The position numbers and the translations under genes were made by a program. This document shows, one piece after another, positions 6,056 through 9,079 of a stretch of DNA of 9,079 nt. The stretch comes from Ruminococcus sp. UBA4321 (GTDB lineage: Bacteria; Bacillota; Clostridia; Oscillospirales; Ruminococcaceae): NCBI GenBank assembly GCA_002393815.1, contig DGUB01000103.1:1-9079 (forward strand). The letters run 5' to 3'. The notes under the pieces are model-generated. The model was not told where the DNA came from and searched no databases. It saw nothing but the letters and a program-made list of their open reading frames with translations. How positions within the stretch are numbered: the stretch's first letter is position 1; each line of letters begins with the position of its first letter.

Positions 6056-7219
6056 TTGAGTATCATTGAACAGACAAAAACGCACATCATGCCGACCTAT
6101 GTACGGAATGAAATTGTTATTGTAAACGGTCACGGGGCAACCTGCTATGATGCAGACGGAAAAAAATATATCGATTTCGGCAGCGGAATCGGAACGACTT
6201 CACTCGGCTACTGCAATGATGCATGGGCGGATGCCGTATGCGAACAGGTGCGTAAAGTGCAGCATACTTCTAATTTGTTCTATCATCAGCCGCAGGCACA
6301 GCTTGCCGAAAAATTATGCGCCATGACAGGCTATTCTAAAATGTTTTTCGGAAACAGCGGCGCAGAAGCCAATGAATGCGCTATCAAAATCGCAAGAAAA
6401 TACAGTTTCGATAAATACGGCAAAGGCAGACATAATATTATCACACTGGTGAACTCTTTCCACGGCAGAACTATCACAACGCTTTCTGCCACCGGACAGG
6501 ATGTATTTCATAATTATTTCTTCCCGTTCACGGAAGGCTTTAAGTTCGCCAAAGCAAACGATATCGCGGATTTGCATGACAAGATTGATGATACCGTCTG
6601 CGGCATCATGATTGAATATGTACAGGGCGAAGGCGGTGTCATGGCTCTGAATCCGGAATTCGTTGCCGAAATCCGGAAAATCTGCGACGAAAAAGATATT
6701 CTCATGATTGCTGATGAAGTGCAGACCGGCATCGGCAGAACAGGGAAACTGTTCGCTGGCGAACATTACGGTTGTAAGGCAGATATTACTACTGCCGCAA
6801 AAGGCATCGGCGGCGGGCTTCCGATTGGTGTCTGCCTCGCAAACGAAAAATGTGCCGACGTTCTTGGTGCAGGCGCACACGGCTCTACATTCGGCGGAAA
6901 TCCTGTCGTTTGCGCCGGTGCTGTCAAAGTACTCGAAACGCTCGAACAGCCCGGAATGCTCGACGGCATTCTTGCAAAAAGTCAGTATCTCCGCGAAAAA
7001 ATTGCCGCGCTCGATGAAGTGCAGGAAGTTTCCGGTCTGGGAATGATGATTGGTATCGCCCTGAAACAGAAAAAGGCTGCCGACGTTCTGAAAGAGTGTA
7101 TTGCCAATGGTCTGCTTGTGCTGACCGCGAAAGACAGAGTACGTCTTCTGCCGCCGCTTACCATCAGCGACGAGGAACTGAAAGCCGGCGCAGAAATTCT
7201 TTGTCAGGTATTAAAATAA
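6056..7219 (+). CDS. argD: Acetylornithine aminotransferase
   Basis: ArgD transfers an amino group from glutamate to N-acetylglutamate semialdehyde, forming N-acetylornithine, the substrate of ArgJ. It is a cytoplasmic class III, PLP-dependent enzyme of 387 residues, normal for ArgD. Motifs include GNSGAEANE (99-107, phosphate contact), FHGRT (135-139, aromatic residue stacking on PLP), IADEVQTGIGRTG (218-230, with D220 contacting the PLP ring nitrogen), AAKGIGGGLPIG with the Schiff-base lysine K249, and GSTFGGNP (276-283). The start codon is TTG with AAGGAG upstream, and the N-terminus then includes the typical Met-Pro-Thr-Tyr at 12-15. Related 4-aminobutyrate or succinylornithine aminotransferases share these motifs, but the operon context makes ArgD the clear choice. 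Confidence 0.97.
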   Translation: MSIIEQTKTHIMPTYVRNEIVIVNGHGATCYDADGKKYIDFGSGIGTTSLGYCNDAWADAVCEQVRKVQHTSNLFYHQPQAQLAEKLCAMTGYSKMFFGNSGAEANECAIKIARKYSFDKYGKGRHNIITLVNSFHGRTITTLSATGQDVFHNYFFPFTEGFKFAKANDIADLHDKIDDTVCGIMIEYVQGEGGVMALNPEFVAEIRKICDEKDILMIADEVQTGIGRTGKLFAGEHYGCKADITTAAKGIGGGLPIGVCLANEKCADVLGAGAHGSTFGGNPVVCAGAVKVLETLEQPGMLDGILAKSQYLREKIAALDEVQEVSGLGMMIGIALKQKKAADVLKECIANGLLVLTAKDRVRLLPPLTISDEELKAGAEILCQVLK

Positions 7220-7225
7220 ACGTTC

Positions 7226-7232
7226 AGGAGGG
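7226..7232 (+). promoter_or_regulatory. Ribosome binding site of the 7239 gene
   Basis: AGGAGGG lies six bases before the ATG at 7239. This strong, independent ribosome site supports the gene as real. Confidence 0.8.
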
Positions 7233-7238
7233 AATCTC

Positions 7239-7712
7239 ATGGAATTGCTGGTAACATCAAAAGGCTCTGGAAAATATATCGTGACAGATACAAAAGAAAG
7301 AGAAATCTACCATATTACAAAGGCAAGAAAACTATTCGGAAGTCCTATTACTACCCTGACAGATGCAAGCGGATACACACTTTATACCATGAAACGCACT
7401 TCCGCAGGCAAAAAGCCGGAATATGAAATCCAGCTCAACGAACGTTTTTTCATGAAAGTACTGTGCAAATCCATGTTTATTGACCCAAGTATTCAGTTTG
7501 AAACCGTTGACAGCATCTACGAGCTGAAAGGCAAAGACCAGAAGCATTTTATTCTCTATAAAAATGAAGTGCAGATTGGTACGCTCGATACTGCCAAAAT
7601 GGTGAATAATGACCTTGTCTATAAACTGGTGTTTGATGACCAGTCGTTTGATGATTTTTTTCCGCTGTTCGCTGTTGCTGCTGACAAGTGCTTCGGAGAA
7701 ATGAATAAATAA
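7239..7712 (+). CDS. LURP-one-related / tubby-like beta-barrel protein (tentative)
   Basis: This is a 157-residue protein without signal peptide or membrane helix. It is made mostly of alternating short strands, such as KYIVTDTKEREIYHITKA (12-29), ITTLTDASGYTLYTMKR (37-53) and YEIQLNERFFMKV (62-74). The repeated pattern 'strand, D/N-G-type turn, strand' resembles the LURP-one-related (LOR, formerly DUF567) family, which shares a fold with tubby C-terminal domains and phospholipid scramblases. A single amphipathic helix near the C-terminus (about 138-153) would fill the barrel as in that fold. This is resemblance by eye and could be wrong. Bacterial members have no established function. It has its own AGGAGGG site and sits between argD and argF, with 19 and 16 bases on either side, so it should be co-transcribed. 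Confidence 0.75.
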   Translation: MELLVTSKGSGKYIVTDTKEREIYHITKARKLFGSPITTLTDASGYTLYTMKRTSAGKKPEYEIQLNERFFMKVLCKSMFIDPSIQFETVDSIYELKGKDQKHFILYKNEVQIGTLDTAKMVNNDLVYKLVFDDQSFDDFFPLFAVAADKCFGEMNK

Positions 7713-7713
7713 C

Positions 7714-7719
7714 AGGAGG
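7714..7719 (+). promoter_or_regulatory. Ribosome binding site of argF
   Basis: AGGAGG begins two bases after the preceding stop and lies nine bases before ATG 7729. Confidence 0.85.
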
Positions 7720-7728
7720 ATTTTTACT

Positions 7729-8643
7729 ATGAAACATCTGCTCAAAATGCTGGATTTATCTCAGCAGGAAATTTTTGATATACTCAATCTCGCCGATAAA
7801 CTGAAATATCAGACAAAACATAACATTCCGCACCGTATGCTGGAAGGCAAGACACTCGGTATGATTTTCCAGAAGGCTTCCACCAGAACGCGCGTTTCGT
7901 TCGAGACAGGCATGTATCAGCTCGGCGGCTATCCGCTGTTTCTGTCCGCGAATGATTTGCAGATTGGCAGAGGTGAACCCGTTCAGGATACCGCAAGAGT
8001 ACTCTCCAGATATCTCGACTGCATCATGATTCGGACTTTCGCTCAGAAAGAAGTCGAAGATTTAGCCGAATACGGTTCGATTCCGATTATCAACGGACTG
8101 ACTGACTTCTGTCATCCGTGCCAGGTTCTGGCTGACCTGCTGACTATCCGCGAATATAAGGCGAATTTCGATGGTCTGAAAATGTGCTACATCGGCGACG
8201 GCAACAATATGGCGAACTCTCTCATTGTTGGCGGTCTGAAAGTCGGCATGGACGTTTCTATCGCTTGTCCGGATGACTATCAGCCTGATAAGCAGATTCT
8301 CGATTTCGCGAAGGATTACAAGGGCTTCTCCATGACGAACAGCCCTGTTGAAGCCGCTCAGAATGCTGATGTGCTTCTTACTGACGTATGGTCTTCTATG
8401 GGTATGGAAGCCGAAATCGAAAAGCGGAAAATCGCATTCAAGGGCTATCAGATTAATGATGATATTATGGCTGCCGCTCACTCCGACGCGATGGTGATGC
8501 ACTGTCTGCCGGCTCACCGCGGCGAAGAAATTACAGAGAAAGTGTTCGAGGCTCATGCAAACGAAATCTTTGACGAAGCCGAAAACCGTCTCCACGCCCA
8601 GAAAGCCGTTATGGTCAAGTTAATGTGTCCTGACGAAAAATAA
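7729..8643 (+). CDS. argF: Ornithine carbamoyltransferase, anabolic
   Basis: ArgF joins carbamoyl phosphate and ornithine to form citrulline in the cytoplasm. The 304-residue length is typical for the biosynthetic enzyme. The carbamoyl-phosphate loop STRTR is at 51-55, and HPCQ, which also contacts carbamoyl phosphate, is at 129-132. The ornithine-binding parts are DVWSSMG (219-225) and HCLPAHRGEE (258-267), with the catalytic cysteine C259. These ornithine-specific motifs separate it from aspartate carbamoyltransferase. Catabolic ArcB enzymes are usually longer (about 330-340 residues) and sit beside arcA or arcC, which are not present here. It is the last gene of the operon, has a perfect AGGAGG site, and is followed by a terminator 19 bases after its stop. 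Confidence 0.97.
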   Translation: MKHLLKMLDLSQQEIFDILNLADKLKYQTKHNIPHRMLEGKTLGMIFQKASTRTRVSFETGMYQLGGYPLFLSANDLQIGRGEPVQDTARVLSRYLDCIMIRTFAQKEVEDLAEYGSIPIINGLTDFCHPCQVLADLLTIREYKANFDGLKMCYIGDGNNMANSLIVGGLKVGMDVSIACPDDYQPDKQILDFAKDYKGFSMTNSPVEAAQNADVLLTDVWSSMGMEAEIEKRKIAFKGYQINDDIMAAAHSDAMVMHCLPAHRGEEITEKVFEAHANEIFDEAENRLHAQKAVMVKLMCPDEK

Positions 8644-8662
8644 TTTTTAATGATATCATCTG

Positions 8663-8700
8663 TAACCCCTGTCGGAAATCCGGCAGGGGTTAATCGTTTT
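8663..8700 (+). terminator. Rho-independent terminator of the arg operon
   Basis: TAACCCCTGTCGG (8663-8675) pairs with CCGGCAGGGGTTA (8680-8692) across an AAAT loop. This is 13 pairs including one G-T wobble. It is followed by ATCGTTTT, a short interrupted T-run. The stable GC-rich stem and its position after argF support termination; the weak T-run leaves room for some read-through. Confidence 0.88.
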
Positions 8701-8737
8701 CAATAAAATTCACAGAATGTTTACAATTTGTTTATCA

Positions 8738-8749
8738 TTTTTTTTTTTT
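8738..8749 (+). repeat. T12 homopolymer tract in the promoter region
   Basis: Twelve consecutive T residues lie 18 to 29 bases upstream of a TATAAT box. They cover the place where a -35 element would be expected. Tracts of this length are prone to slippage. Confidence 0.9.
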
Positions 8750-8772
8750 GCATGATATACTTTTCTTATAAT
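8745..8772 (+). promoter_or_regulatory. Putative promoter of the 8804 gene
   Basis: A perfect -10 box TATAAT is at 8767-8772, and the best -35 candidate at 16 bases spacing is TTTTTG (8745-8750), which is weak. A second -10-like TATACT is at 8756-8761 without a convincing partner. Transcription would start near 8779, giving a leader of about 25 bases before the ATG. A position between a terminator and a gene with its own ribosome site makes a promoter here likely. Confidence 0.5.
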
Positions 8773-8803
8773 ATTACTGTTTTGTGAACGGAGGAAATAT
8801 ATT

Positions 8804-9079
8804 ATGTTAGGTGTAACAAATTTTAGCTGGGGACATTATGATTATGATAATATGTGGCGGTCAAAACTCCCTAATAGTGCGGGCGGTATATCAGTAAAAT
8901 ATGATGTGAAAAATTATTCCTCAAAAGATATTAAGAAATACAGGATTTATTTTGAAGCTTATAATGGTGCTGATGAAGTCGTGAGCTGCAAAGCAACCGG
9001 AAGAACAAAGGCAGGTGTAGAGTGTGCAGATAGACTTTCAGCATATGGAAAGTCAAAAGGATGTTTATGTGAAAATGCA
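8804..9079 (+). CDS. 5' part of an unknown gene, cut by the window edge
   Basis: Ninety-two codons are open from ATG 8804 to the window end with no stop. GGAGG (8790-8794) lies nine bases before the ATG. The protein begins MLGVTNFSWGHYDYDN and has no signal peptide or membrane helix in the visible part. Residues 29-55 (ISVKYDVKNYSSKDIKKY, then RIYFEAYNG) look like strands of a beta-sandwich. The pattern of an Asn-Tyr-Ser-Ser-Lys turn followed by a Tyr-x-x-Phe strand and a GADEVVSCK segment faintly recalls DUF5780-like proteins, which I can only suggest. Cysteines C62, C74, C87 and C89 are present. Codons end mostly in A or T, unlike the arg genes, so it differs in composition from the operon. 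Function unknown. Confidence 0.65.
   Translation, partial: MLGVTNFSWGHYDYDNMWRSKLPNSAGGISVKYDVKNYSSKDIKKYRIYFEAYNGADEVVSCKATGRTKAGVECADRLSAYGKSKGCLCENA

Noticed and set aside
8650..8659. Perfect 10-bp palindrome ATGATATCAT between argF and the terminator
   Set aside because: It is too short and AT-rich to be distinguished from chance, and no loop or partner site was found.

Overview
The window is almost entirely one plus-strand arginine-biosynthesis operon from what looks like a Firmicute, probably a Ruminococcus-type member of the Oscillospiraceae. That placement is inferred from strong AGGAGG ribosome sites, frequent TTG/GTG starts, tight gene packing with ATGA overlaps, moderate GC content, the short (type 2) ArgC, and small accessory proteins that resemble uncharacterised clostridial proteins. 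I could not run a taxonomic search.

Layout: a 5' leader with a long bulged hairpin (40-80) precedes argH (105-1490). Then come a two-helix membrane protein (1487-1714), argC (1717-2661), argJ (2687-3931), a cysteine-motif protein of unknown function (3933-4415), a second small unknown protein (4420-4731), argB (4745-5617), a DUF3592-like membrane protein (5614-6027), argD (6056-7219), a LURP-one/tubby-like protein (7239-7712) and argF (7729-8643). A rho-independent terminator (8663-8700) closes the unit. After a 160-base intergenic region with a T12 tract and a TATAAT box, an unrelated and visibly AT-richer gene starts at 8804 and runs off the window.

Together ArgJ, ArgB, ArgC and ArgD make ornithine by the acetyl-recycling route: glutamate to N-acetylglutamate, to the phosphate, to the semialdehyde, to N-acetylornithine, with the acetyl group returned to glutamate by ArgJ. 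ArgF makes citrulline and ArgH releases arginine from argininosuccinate. Argininosuccinate synthase (argG), carbamoyl-phosphate synthase (carAB) and the regulator argR are not in the window.

The six enzymes are ordinary. The unusual part is the five non-arginine genes placed in four of the five junctions between arg genes. Two of them are membrane proteins that overlap the preceding arg gene by ATGA. No mobile element, CRISPR array, tRNA or rRNA was seen. No gene-free stretch exceeds 300 bases.
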